Assembly (NCBI GenBank): GCA_051294375.1
Contig: CM119270.1
Span: forward strand, 22,067,897-22,131,896
From: Paraspadella gotoi
Lineage: Eukaryota; Chaetognatha
DNA: 64,000 nucleotides
Direction of reading: 5' to 3'
Within the stretch, counting starts at the first letter, position 1. Every line of letters begins with the position of its first letter. Position numbers and translations under genes: made by a program. This document shows positions 51,178 to 62,094 of this stretch, one piece after another. The notes below the pieces were generated by a model. The model saw only the letters and a list, made by a program, of their open reading frames with translations. It was not told the DNA's origin and did not search any database.

Positions 51178-51589
51178 TTAGGAAGTATCAGCTAATCGTT
51201 ACCACCGAAGCAAAACTGGGCAGACGAGTCAAATTCGATCTTTTTTAAAATCTTCGGTTTGGCAAATATGATTATTAATACTTCTTATCATTTTTTCTTT
51301 TTAGTTTTAAATTTTAATTACATTTTATTTCATGTGTTGTATGTGTTTTATATATTTTGATCTTTTTTGTTTACAAGAGTTTAAAATCTTTACATATTTG
51401 ATCCTGAGATAATGTCTATTATATTTTCCCCAATTTTGTTTCTACTATATTTGAAAATGAATTAGTCACTGAAACTTTTGTAACTTTTGTACCAAAAAAA
51501 ATAATACACACATAACACATATTTTTTTTTAAAAAATGTCATTATATGATTAAAATGAGCTTTTTTATAAGGCCAAATTTTGTTTTTAT

Positions 51590-52010
51590 ATTTTTCCAAT
51601 TTTAAGACCAGATTTAGATAGCTCATGAAAAGTTTTCTACCCAAAGTATAATTCTTTTTTTTACATATTTATGATAAGTGAGTCAAAAATAAGAAAACTG
51701 TAAAAAATCGTCATCATTATTATCTATCGATTATTTTATCATTTTTTTATTTTATTTTATTTTAACTTAGAAAACATACAAATTTTTGAAAACTGAAAAT
51801 ATATTTCTAGTTTAACATTACATAATACATAAAACAAATTATAAGATTTCAAAAAAAATGTTTTTGCTTTATATAGTAATATAATATTTTTAATTAGGCT
51901 AGTACCTTTTTTGACCAAAAAAATATTTTTAATACAATAATCTATGCTCATGATAGATTATTTGAATGCTGTATACATTTGCATTTAAATTTCATCGGCT
52001 ATGACTAGTA
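51590..52010 (+). repeat. Diverged extra copy of palindrome-arm sequence
   Basis: It follows 47020-47430 in order, with ATAATATTTTTAATTAGGC, CATGATAGATTATTT and ATTTCATCGGCTATG shared, at visibly lower identity than the two arms show. It lies just outside the right arm in the same orientation. Confidence 0.75.
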
Positions 52011-52259
52011 CGGTAGAATTTCATTTTTCTGCCTTGTATAAGATGCAAAAAAGAATTAGAAATTACTGCTGTAAATAATGATCTATTTATAATTATTTTC
52101 ATAGTCATAATTAATTTTTGTACTTTTTTATATCCGCAATTTGAATTTTAAAGACAATTTATAAATTAATTTTAAAATAACAACTTTTTTTCAGGAATGT
52201 TTTGTTTTTACGAAATATTGAACCCGTCAAAATGAAGGAGAAAAACAAAAGGGGGAAAA

Positions 52260-53440
52260 CAAAATGATAAAAAGGAGAAGGAAGAGGAAGAGTGAGAGAG
52301 GGAGGGGGATGAGGAGGAGGAGAGGGAGGAGGAGGAGGAGGAAGAAGAGGAGGAGTAAGGAGAGGGAGGGGGAGGAGAGTAGGAGAAGGAGGAGGAGGAG
52401 GGAAGAGGAGGAGGAGGAGGAGGGAGAGGGAGGAGAAGAAGAGGAAGAGTAGGAAAGGAAGGGAGAAAGAAGAAGAGGAGTTGACACTAAGCTCAGAACT
52501 AAGGGGAATCATGATTTCTTACATTATTTGAAATTTGAATTCATTGAGACGGATAATCTATCCTTTTCAATCTAACCATAACCGTAACAGTATAAGTATT
52601 TTACACTCAAAGCAGAAGAATATTTTACCTATCAAATGAATACATGTTTGGATTCATCGAGAGAATACTCTCCCATCAATTAATTGCCACAAACTTTAAC
52701 CTCTGCAATGAATTCATTCAATGTTTTTATTCTATGAAATCATGATTTCGAATGATTTTGAGGAATGAATTCATTGTGAAAGAGATTTACCTATTGCTCA
52801 CTAAGACTTATCAGTTGGGTAGCGAGAGCTTGGACATGTTTTACTCATACGAGATCAAATCTTTCTTTCTCTCACATGAATACATCTATGGATTCACCTA
52901 AAGAAATCATCTTCCTTATCTGCAGTATATAATTTATTATTTGAAATCCCTGATGAATTCATAAAGAGGAGGAGTAGGAGGAGGAGTAGGAGGAGGAGGA
53001 GAAAGATGCCTTCAAAAGTAGAGGAGTGTATTTAATTACCAAATGAAGGAGGGTGAATTCATCAGTCATGATATCATCGACCAGTTGGAGGTAGTCGAAT
53101 ACATCATCGAACTAAGGGTTTGAGCTCTATATAGGATGGAGGAGGAGGAGAGTGAGGAGGAAGAAGAGAGGAGTAGGAGGGGGAGAAAGAGGGGGAGTGG
53201 GAGAAGTAGGAAAGAGGAGGAGGAGAAGGAGGGGGAGAAGGAGGAGAAGGAGATGAACCCGCTGAGATCGTTTTTTCTCGGAGGAAACCGCGTAGAAGAT
53301 TTTTCGCGGGATTTTGATTTCTTTGCAACATGAAACTGGGGGGGGGGGGAAATGACGACGACGGCGACGATGACACGACGACGACGAGACAGACACGACG
53401 ACGACGACGACGATGACGCCTGACCTGGACAAAAATCGCC
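52260..53440. repeat. GGA-rich purine tracts and (GAC)n
   Basis: GAGGAGG words lie at 52275-52480 and 53130-53255, and a GAC array at 53352-53420 after a G run. Complementary frames rich in Ser/Pro/Leu are not genes. 52500-53120 between them is unremarkable. Confidence 0.85.
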
Positions 53441-53655
53441 CAGGATGAGATACTTGGGAGAGAGAGGAGAGGAGAGAAGAGGGAGAAAAGAGAGAGAGGG
53501 AGAGGAGGAAAGGAGATATCGTGGGCAGATCTGACATTGTTTGCTCAAACTTGTTATCTTTATATCTTTCCTTTCTCTTTTTATTTCTTATCAAGTTGGT
53601 ACAACCAATAAAAAAATTATCTGTTAAAGTTTGTGTTTGTAATTATGTTTATTAA

Positions 53656-54223
53656 GGCGTAGTAAAATTTTTAAATTTAACTTTAATTAAAATTCTAAAA
53701 GTGAGGACGACAACATTATACTAATGAACATTTATGTAATAAAAAATTCATAATAAATTTTACAATTTACGCAGTAGGCCATATTTATACTAGTACTAAA
53801 CCAATAAATGTTAAAATTTCAAAACAGTTTTTTTAAGATTTTTTTTGCAGATTTGGATTTGCCATAAAAAGTTTATAAAAAGAAATATAACTCTTTTTGA
53901 AAAAATTCCTTCATTAAGTGGGTCAAAAATTAGAAAAGGCTATATTTTAAGCTGAAAATTAACTTTTATATATTAAATATAGTTTTTTTTAATTTTTAAC
54001 CCACTTATTGAAAGAATTTTTAAAATGATTTATATTTTTTCTTTTATCAACTTTTGACGAGGAATTCAAATCTGCAATCAAAATTAAGAAAAGCCTATTT
54101 TAAAATTTTTCGATTTTATAAGGATAGTACTATAATATAAATATAGCCTACTGCAAAAATTCACTGATGGCATGTTGTTCATAATTAACTTTTAGAATTT
54201 TTGTATGTAACTTTCACTACGCC
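53656..54223 (+). mobile_element. GGCGTAGT foldback element with TTAA flanks, copy 1
   Basis: Terminal inverted repeats GGCGTAGTAAAA and TTTCACTACGCC are flanked by TTAA on both sides (53652-53655 and 54224-54227). The interior holds large mirrored arms (GGATTTGCCATAAAAAG and CTTTTGACGAGGAATTC). It has no coding capacity. TTAA flanks suggest a piggyBac-type target duplication, but TA-flanked Tc1-like termini remain possible. Confidence 0.65.
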
Positions 54224-54401
54224 TTAATGTTTATGTTTATATTCATGTTTGTGTTATGTTTATGTAAGTAAGTAAGTAAGTAAGCAGCTAAATAAAGTAA
54301 ATAATAAATAAAATGAACTGTTACTATACTATCTAGGAAAAATATATATAACATAATTCATTTATTCAAAAAAAAGTATACAAAACATGGGTAAAACATT
54401 C

Positions 54402-54545
54402 TCAATATTTGGTATACCCTTCCTCGGCATCGACTACTGCCTGCATTCGTCTGGGCATGCTCTCATACAGCAAATTGAGGTATGACAGTGAAATGTTTTT
54501 CCACATCTTTAACGCAATTCTTTTCAGACCCGATGTTGGTGTGCA
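54402..54545 (-). pseudogene. Tc1/mariner transposase C-terminal relic, copy 1
   Basis: The minus strand reads LKRIALKMWKNISLSYLN, LLYESMPRRMQAVVDAEEGY, TKY and a TGA stop. This is the usual end of Tc1-type transposases: a W..I....L..L..SMPRR..AV block and a final TKY. The DDE catalytic part is absent; upstream sequence decays into stops within about 100 bases. Confidence 0.8.
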
Positions 54546-54773
54546 TGTCTTTCCCACTTTTCTAAAAGATATAATAGCACTTTTTTAAACCAAAAGGAGG
54601 TGCAAGGCCTTTTTAGCATTGCCAAATTAAAAAAAAATATCTAACTACATTTGAAATAAAGCAAATAACTAAATACAAAAATGGAGGAAAACTAAATATG
54701 ATTTTTTTCGCGATTTGACCTACAAAAAAATGGAAGGAAGCTACTGAAATATTGTTTCAGTACTACGATATGT

Positions 54774-55110
54774 CTGTGACTTTCGTTTTAAAGATGTAGT
54801 CGAGCATTGCCTAGGTTCACCCCGCCTATAAGCATGCCACTTTCAGTTGTGACCCGGTGGCTCATTGACCACTAGGTACTGGGTTCAATCCCAACTCGGT
54901 ACCTACCCTGCGGGAAGAGTGAGGACAGCCGTAAGCCGCCTTGGGGGCATGGCAAACCCTCAAGCCTGGTTCCAAGCCCAGGACTCCGTTCCATGTCTGC
55001 TAGAGGAGGTTATAGAAGTTACGGATAGTCATCTTCTGCCCACTTAGCGCCTTTTCCACAAAGATATGTACAATGTTATAATGTTACAATTATTTTACAG
55101 TAATTGTGTC
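54774..55110 (+). mobile_element. tRNA-derived SINE, copy with target-site duplication
   Basis: Flanked by a 17-bp direct repeat, TCAGTACTACGATATGT, at 54757-54773 and 55111-55127. It contains GTGACCCGGTGGCTCATTGA, a B box (GGGTTCAATCCC) and the family body GGTTATAGAAGTTACGGAT. The A-box-to-B-box distance is shortened compared with the fragment at 33705. Confidence 0.8.
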
Positions 55111-55283
55111 TCAGTACTACGATATGTACCAACTAATTTCGTAAGATCTTTGGCTGGCATAGATGGAAAAGCGTCAGAAACCTTAGATAATGTTTTTAGT
55201 TAATCTTTATAATATTTTCAAATTAGCCAAGAAGGATTCACGAAACGATTATTTTTGACAAAAATTAAGTTTTGTCTTATTTC

Positions 55284-56958
55284 TAGGGTTCCGATAACCG
55301 TTAATTTTTGAGAAATTTCGCTTAACCGTTAAAACTAATATTTTTTAACGGTTAACCGTTTAAAATCGGTTAATTTTATAATTTAACTTTTAGAGAGGAA
55401 AACAATTTATTTGTTTTGTTTCAACGAATTTTTTAGGACATTTTTTTGGACATGTTTCGACTCTACAATTAGAGTCTTCATCAGCAATGCTGCAATGATG
55501 CTGCTAAGGCTGATGAAGACTCTAATTGTAAGTTGAAACATGTCTGAAAAAATATCCTAAAAATTCGTTGAAACAAAACAAATAAATTGTTTTTCCTCTC
55601 TAAATTCGAAAACACAACAAAATCGAAAGTCTATACACAATATATAATTTAACTTTAAATTTAAATTATGATTATTTAAATCAAAACAAAGCATTTAATG
55701 ATATTTCATCTTTAACCCTTACTCCTGAATCTTTTTTATCTTCTATTTCAGATAGATAGGTAAACATTTTAGTTAGTTAGTAAATGAAAAATGGTTTGAG
55801 CAAACTATTTTGAATCTAGCTATGATAATTTAGCTAATCAGATAATGCATCGTTGGATAAAATCTTACTTACAAAACCTTTTCGTTTTTCCTTTCATAGG
55901 CATAATAAAAATATATAAAAGGACAAAGAAAGAAAAACCACAATGTAATTCTAATTCTATGTTTTTTTCTTCTCTCTTCTCTTTTCGTTTGCGTTATATC
56001 TCTTCATTATTTTTACTAATTGTTGTTTCTTGAACGCTTTTTTTTTGTTTTTATTTTTTCAAAGCCATAACCATAAATATAATTAATGAATATTAATTTT
56101 TTGAATTGTTTGATTGGATCCCCGATTGATCCAAAGATTTTATTGGGATTATTAAATATTTTTTCTGTTTTATTAAAAAAGTATTCATGTTGAGGGATAG
56201 TAGTTTAGGCCTTAATGTCTATTTTAAGATTAGTTCGCTTCTATTTATTAATTTTTTTATACATTTATTTTTATTTAGTTTTTTTTTTAATATTTTTTTC
56301 ATTCATTGTTGGTTTATTTTGAAGATTTTGCTTCTTTGTTTTTTTAAGAGTAATAAAAATTATAGCAAAATAGGCAATACTTTCTTATTTTAAATTTATG
56401 TTGCAAGAAAAATGTATTGCAACTATTTGCATGTGCAATATATATTATATTTTCATTATATCTTTTGATGTGAAATGCTAGAAATTAATTGAAAGGAAAA
56501 ACGAAAAAAATTGGTGTGAGAAAATAACGTAAGAAAAAGAGAAAAAAAACACTGGGAAGGGAAGAAAAAAATGAACAAGAGTGAAAGAAAAGGGAATAAA
56601 TAAGGGGGGCAAAAGAGAAAGAAAAAGAAGGTATCAGAAGGAGATTAGTATAAAGAAGAAAGTAGATTAATAAGCCCGGTTGAAATAACAAAGGAAATAA
56701 ATGAAAGAAAAATTATGGAAATGTAGAGAGAGCGTGAAAGCAAATATTATGGAGAAATTAGGGAGAGGAGAATAATGACGAGGACAAGAAAAAACTTACT
56801 TTTCTCTTTAAAAAATCAAGATTTTACAAAAAAAAAATAAAAAAATCATATTAAAAACATTAACTAATTTAACCGTTAAATAAATATATTAACGGTTAGG
56901 TTAAAATTTTTTTTAACGTTAATCACCGTTAACTGTTAACGTTATCGGTAACCTTCTA
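55284..56958. mobile_element. hAT-like non-autonomous DNA transposon
   Basis: A perfect 8-bp target duplication CTTATTTC lies at 55276-55283 and 56959-56966. Terminal inverted repeats begin TAGGGTTCCGATAACCG on the left and, read inward from the right, TAGAAGGTTACCGATAACG. AACCGTTAA words recur near both ends, like hAT subterminal repeats. 8-bp duplications and TAG/CAG-starting ends are typical of hAT elements. The 1,675-bp interior is AT-rich with no transposase, and it contains a 215-bp hairpin. The allelic version at 57093-60235 lacks it. Confidence 0.85.
55389..55603. repeat. Near-perfect hairpin with hammerhead-like core on both strands
   Basis: Two arms of about 100 bp (55389-55490, 55500-55603) are reverse complements with few differences. 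On the minus strand 55448-55485 reads CTGATGAAGACTCTAATTGT then AGAGTCGAAACATGTC. A 6-bp stem (GACTCT/AGAGTC) sits between CTGATGA and GAAAC. There is one extra A before the stem compared with the hammerhead consensus. The plus-strand copy at 55510-55544 has a weaker stem. Confidence 0.7.
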
Positions 56959-57067
56959 CTTATTTCTATGAATATATCGATAATGATCTCGTTGCTTAGT
57001 TTTTCTTTCACGTTAACCCTTAATTCTATTTTTTATTTTTTGGTTTTATTTTGTTGCTGACGTTTTT

Positions 57068-57092
57068 NNNNNNNNNNNNNNNNNNNNNNNNN
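57068..57092. other. Assembly gap (25 N)
   Basis: Fixed-size N run separating the two versions of the duplicated segment. Confidence 1.
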
Positions 57093-57654
57093 ATGGTTTC
57101 TGCGCCTGCCTACTGTGCTTATAGAGGATGCAAAAGAAGAATTAGCAATTCTGCTGTATAATAACTTGATCTTAATTCTATTAATTACTCTTCACATGTT
57201 CCATAGCATTAAGTTTCTGTTGTACCTTTTCTTCTTATATCTGCGTCAATTTGAATTATAGTTATAAGACAACAATTAATACAATGTTAATTTCCTTAAT
57301 AATAACAAACTTTTTATCTCCACGGCTTAAACTGTTTCTGTTGTTATTCACGATAATATTACATCTGGAATACGCCGCCTCTCATAGTAATCCCAATGAG
57401 TGAGACAAACAAGAAGGTGGGGGTGTACGGTACTAGACAAGCTCGCACTAAATGTGCGATTAACACAACGCGAGCCAGACGGTGGAGCGCATTGAGTATA
57501 ACGACTGCGTGTCGATAGACATGTTGTGCTGAAGTGAAAGAGCATCGTGTGAGGGTGATGAGCGTGACGGATGGCAAAAGACGAGAGCAGGGAGAGGCCC
57601 TACAGCAGCGGGACATGGGAAATGATTAGCCAACGGAAGAAGGATCCGAGGGTG

Positions 57655-58075
57655 AAGTAGAGGAGAGGAGGGGGAGGAGAGGTAGGAGAAGGAGGGAGGA
57701 GAGGGAAGAGGGTGAGGAGAGGAGGAGAGGGAGGAGGAAGAAGAGGAAGAGTAGGAAACAGGAAGGGAAGAAAGAGAAGAAGGAGGAGTGGGAGAAGAGG
57801 GGAGGAGGGAGTGGGAGAGGTAGGGGGGGAGGAGGAGAGGAGGAGAAGGAGGAAGAAGAGGGTTAGAAGAGGGAGGGGAGAAGGAAGAGAGGAGGAGAGG
57901 GGGAAGATGAGGAGGGGAGAAGGAGGGGGAGGAGCAGGAGGAGATGGAGGAGAGGGAGTGAGGAGGAAGAAGAGGGAGGAGAGAAAGTAGGAGGGGGGAA
58001 GAAACAGAGGGGGAGTGGGAGAAGTAGGAAAAGAGGAGGAAGGAGAAGGAGGGGGAGAAGAGGAGAAGGGATGAA
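57655..58075. repeat. GGA-rich purine tract
   Basis: GAGGAGGGAG words, the counterpart of 52275-52480 and 53130-53255. The long Ser/Pro/Leu frames on the minus strand (57460-58391) derive from it and the following GAC run (58178-58210). Confidence 0.9.
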
Positions 58076-58452
58076 CCCGCTGAGATCGTTTTTTCTCGGA
58101 GGAAACCGCGTAGAAGATTTTTCGCGGGATTTTTGATTTCTTTGCAACATGAAACGGGAGGCGGGGGGGGGGAAAATGACGACGACGGACGACGACGACG
58201 ACGACGATGACGCCTGACGCTGGACAAAAATCGCCCAGGAATGAGATACTTGGGAGAGAAGAGGGAGGGAGAGAAGAGGGAGAAAAAGAGAGAGAGGGAG
58301 GGAGGAAAGGAGATATCGTGGGCAGATCTGACATTGTTTGCTCAAACTTGTTATCTTTATATCTTTCCTTTCTCTTTTTATTTCTTATCAAGTTGGTACA
58401 ACCAATAAAAAAATTATCTGTTAAAGTTTGTGTTTGTAATTATGTTTATTAA

Positions 58453-59025
58453 GGCGTAGTAAAATTTTTAAATTTAACTTTAATTAAAATTCTAAAAGTG
58501 AGGAACGAACAACATTATACTAATGAACATTTATGTAATAAAAAAATTCATAATAAATTTTACAATTTATGCAGTAGGCCATATTTATACTAGTACTAAA
58601 CCAATAAATGTTAAAATTTCAAAACAGTTTTTTCTAAGATTTTTTTGCAGATTTGGATTTGCCATAAAAAGTTGATAAAAAGATATATAACTCTTTTTAA
58701 AAAATTCCTTCATTAAGGGTGTCATAAAATTAGAAAAGGCTATATTTTAAGCTGAAAATTAACTTTTATATATTAAATATAGTTTTTTTTTTAATTTTTA
58801 ACCCACTTATTGAAAGAATTTTAAAAATGATTTATATTTTTTCTTTTATCAACTTTTGACGAGGAATTCAAATCTGCAATCAAAATTAAGAAAAGCCTAT
58901 TTTAAAATTTTTCGATTTTATAAGAGATAGTACTATATATAAATATAGCCTACTGCAAAAATTCACTGATGGCATGTTGTTCATAATTAACTTTTAGAAT
59001 TTTTGTATGTAACTTTCACTACGCC
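58453..59025 (+). mobile_element. GGCGTAGT foldback element with TTAA flanks, copy 2
   Basis: Allelic or duplicate counterpart of 53656-54223 with the same ends and TTAA at both sides. Confidence 0.65.
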
Positions 59026-59205
59026 TTAATGTTTATGTTTATATTCATTGTTGTTGTTATGGTTTAGTAAGTAGTAAGTAAGTAAGCCAGCTAAATAAAG
59101 TAAATAAAATCAATAAAATGAACTGTTACTATACTATCTAGGAAAAAAATATATAACATAATTCATTTATTCAAAAAAAGTATACAAACATGGGTCTAAA
59201 CACTC

Positions 59206-59350
59206 TCAATATTTGTATACCTCCTCGGCATGACTACTGCCTGCATTCGTCTGGGCATGCTCTCATACAGCAAATTGAGGTATGACAGTGAAATGTTTTT
59301 CCACATCTTTACAATTCTTTTCAGACGCCGATGTTGGTGTTGCATGTCTT
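59206..59350 (-). pseudogene. Tc1/mariner transposase C-terminal relic, copy 2
   Basis: MWKNISLSYLNLLYESMPRR MQAVV is preserved. A one-base difference then shifts the final DAEEGYTKY into another frame. Counterpart of 54402-54545. Confidence 0.78.
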
Positions 59351-59574
59351 TCCCACTTTCTAAAAGATATAATAGCACTTTTTTAAACCAAAAGAGGTGC
59401 AAGGCCTTTTTAGCATTGCCAAATTAAAAAAAAATATCTAACCTACATTTGAAATTAAAAACAAAATACTACTAATACCAAAAATGGAGGAAAACTAAAT
59501 ATGAATTTTTTCGCGATTTGACCTACAAAAAAATGGAAGGATAGCTACTGAATACTGTCTCAGTACTACGATAT

Positions 59575-59925
59575 GTCTGTGACTTTCGTTTTAAAGATGT
59601 AGTCGAGCATTGCTACGGTTCTCACCCGCCTAGTAAAGCATGGCATTCAGTTGTGACCCGGTGGCTCATTGAACACTAGGTATACCGGGTTCAATCCCAA
59701 CTCGGTACCTACCCTGGCGGGAAGAGTGAGGACAGCCGTAAGCCCCCTTGGGGCGTGGCAAACCTCAAAGCCTGGTTCCAAGCCCAAGCTCCGTTCCATG
59801 TCTGCTAGAGGGAGTTATAGAAGTTACGGATAGTCATCTCTTCTGCCCACTTAGCGCCTTGTTCCACAAAGATATCTACAATGTTATAATGTTACAATTA
59901 TTTTACACAGTAATTGTGTTCTCAG
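59575..59925 (+). mobile_element. tRNA-derived SINE, counterpart copy
   Basis: Same insertion as 54774-55110, with the flanking TCAGTACTACGATA repeats at about 59558 and 59922. Small insertions and deletions relative to version 1 interrupt the body. Confidence 0.78.
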
Positions 59926-60831
59926 TACTACGATACTGTACCAACTAATTTCGTAAGATCTTTGGCTGGCATAGATGGAAAAGCGTCAGAAACCTTAAGT
60001 AATGTTTTAGTTAATCTTTCTTTCATTACCGGGTACATTATTTTCAAATTAGGCACAGAAGAGGATCACGAACACGATTATTTTTGAGCACAACAAAATT
60101 ATCAAGTATTCTGGTCTGAATCAATCATATTTCTTATGAAAATATCGAAATGATCTCGTTGCTTAGTTTTCTTTCACGTTAACCTCTTAATTCTATTTTT
60201 ATTTGTTTGTTTTATTTTGTTGCTGATGTTTTCTACTGTAACATTCTTGATATGAAATAAAATTCTCATTAATGTAATAATATCATTGCAATAATAATTA
60301 AAGACTTTATTAAAGGTTAACGATTATCTCCTTTCTTGGTTTTTTTTGATGGAAACATACTGAATACAAAAATGCTGTTTTTTTTATGTAGGGGAAGTGG
60401 GAGGAAAATGAATTTTTTTAAACGTGAAAAAAATTGAACACATAGTCTCTTTTTCTTTATTATGAATTAATTCGGAGAAACAGACGCTTTTTAAATATTT
60501 AATTACATCATTTAACTTGAATCTGAATTTCAGAAAATTGTTCTTTTGATCAGTATGTATTTCAGAGTCCAAAGGAGGCCGCTCTTTATCTAGAATCAAG
60601 AAAAAAAAAACAAAAGGCTATTCGGATTGAATAACGTTCACTGCAAAACACAATAAAATATAACAAAAAAGTAAATTTTAAAATTTATGCTTTATTATAG
60701 GATATATTCTAATCCATCATCAATCAACATTCATATCAACTTCTCTATGAAGAGAGAGTGGAATATGGAATTTGTGTCGATTATAAAAGCTTCTTTCATT
60801 AAATAATAGCGTCAATATTTAACAAGAACTG

Positions 60832-60905
60832 TTACAACCAGGGATTGAACCCGTAAATCAACTTTAAGAAAAGATGAATTACCTCGCTAAGCCACTGATC
60901 AACGC
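60832..60905 (-). repeat. tRNA-like sequence with A and B boxes
   Basis: The minus strand reads AGTGGCTTAGCGAGGTAA, a good A box, and about 30 bases later ACGGGTTCAATCCCTGG, a perfect B box. The end arms pair poorly. It may be a SINE head or a tRNA pseudogene. It is the best pol III promoter match in the window apart from the SINEs. Confidence 0.5.
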
Positions 60906-61201
60906 AAAATTATATATATTCAAAGAAAATTATTATATTAGTTTATAAAGTTTATAAAATTCCATTCGGTTGACAAAAGCGCAGATAGTGTTTAAATTTT
61001 TTTTCACTAATGGAGATGTACATTAAATACTTCCAACAGGGTTATATTAAAAAGGTTATATTTTCATTCATTAATAATTATTTATCTTTTAGAGAGAAAG
61101 AGAGAGAGAGAGAGGGAGAGAGAGATGGATTTTGGATTCCATTAAATAATGAGATTTTTTGACTTTTTGACTTCACAAAGTTTGTGTCATAAATTACAAG
61201 G

Positions 61202-61205
<4 letters not shown>
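60906..61205. other. AT-rich non-coding stretch
   Basis: Short GA run near 61092-61125. Nothing else recognised. Confidence 0.6.
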
Positions 61206-61256
<51 letters not shown>

Positions 61257-61362
61257 CGGCTTCTCTACTTCAGCCCCATAGATTTTCTATCGTTAACGTC
61301 ACATTTTATCCAATTTTTACGTTCGATGCGACGTCACGAGACGGGGTCGTCGTCGTCATTGT

Positions 61363-61396
<34 letters not shown>

Positions 61397-61398
61397 TT
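61206..61398. repeat. (CT)n and (GTC)n arrays
   Basis: CT array 61206-61253 and GTC array 61345-61397. Confidence 0.95.
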
Positions 61399-61399
61399 C

Positions 61400-61869
61400 T
61401 CGTAAAAATCATTCCCCATTGGAATCCTTGAAAAATTTATAGCGACTCTGTGGACTGACGTTGGAACTCTAAGATTATTAATCATTGCGTCTCGAGTTCA
61501 ATTCTGGTCGAGGAAATCAAAAGCTTGATATTTAAAATTAAGGCTTTTTACATAAGTGTGTATTTAGCCATAAAGGTTTGTTTTGACTTTTATTCCTAAA
61601 AACCATAAAAATAATATTTATTACCTAAAATACTTATGTTTACTCTATAAATAGACCTCCAATACATTAAAGCAACTAAAGAACCCAATTAATGTATAAT
61701 TTTTCATCCTAGTCAAGCACTCATCGACCCCACCCCACTAAGCAAGCACCACCAATCATTGGTCTCTTTTGTTCCATTTCCTTTGCAACCAAAGAAGAAA
61801 ATCTCGACTTCATGAAAAAAAGAGGAAATCGTAAAAACGTCAGTCGTTTATATCGAAGGAGACTGAGTC

Positions 61870-61870
<1 letters not shown>
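61400..61870. other. Non-coding stretch
   Basis: A weak B-box-like GAGTTCAATTCTGG lies near 61494 without a convincing A box. No gene. Confidence 0.5.
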
Positions 61871-61871
<1 letters not shown>

Positions 61872-61909
<38 letters not shown>

Positions 61910-61972
61910 TCTCTCTCTCTCTGTGTGTGTCTCTCTATATGTCTGTCTCCCTACTTCTCTCTGAGCCGCTAT

Positions 61973-62050
<78 letters not shown>
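61872..62050. repeat. (CT)n and (TTTA)n arrays
   Basis: CT array 61872-61922 and about 20 TTTA units at 61972-62050. Confidence 0.97.
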
Positions 62051-62052
<2 letters not shown>

Positions 62053-62094
62053 TTTTTTGATTATTTACCCCGTGTCAGTCGCGAATGACACCAA

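Larger units (their letters stand above)
45403..51365 (-). repeat. Right arm of large inverted repeat
   Basis: Mirror of 38780-44990. The arm sequence reads more cleanly here, and the 510-codon minus-strand frame is intact. In the spacer, 45312-45382 is the reverse complement of 38655-38725, from just outside the left arm. At about 45384-45400 the sequence switches from CT to GA repeats. Confidence 0.9.
52010..57067 (+). repeat. Duplicated segment, version 1 (with hAT-like insertion)
   Basis: It matches 57093-60235 in order from TAAGATGCAAAA (52038) to CTCGTTGCTTAGTTTT (about 57000). Contents in order: GA-rich tract, GAC repeat, GGCGTAGT foldback element, Tc1 transposase relic, SINE, and the hAT-like insertion. 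It ends at a 25-base gap. The second version starts at the first base after that gap. Confidence 0.9.
57093..60235 (+). repeat. Duplicated segment, version 2 (without hAT-like insertion)
   Basis: Same order as 52010-57067 with many one-base differences. The place corresponding to the insertion is near 60110-60145, where a single ATTTCTTATG precedes ATATCG and GATCTCGTTGC. After 60235 the sequence continues uniquely. Confidence 0.88.

Noticed and set aside
57093-57130. ATG directly after the gap as a gene start
   Set aside because: The frame closes quickly, and the sequence corresponds to non-coding DNA near 52020 in the other version.
57460-58391. Overlapping 255- and 263-codon minus-strand frames
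   Set aside because: Both are readings of a GGA-rich tract. The two versions of the segment do not conserve the frame.
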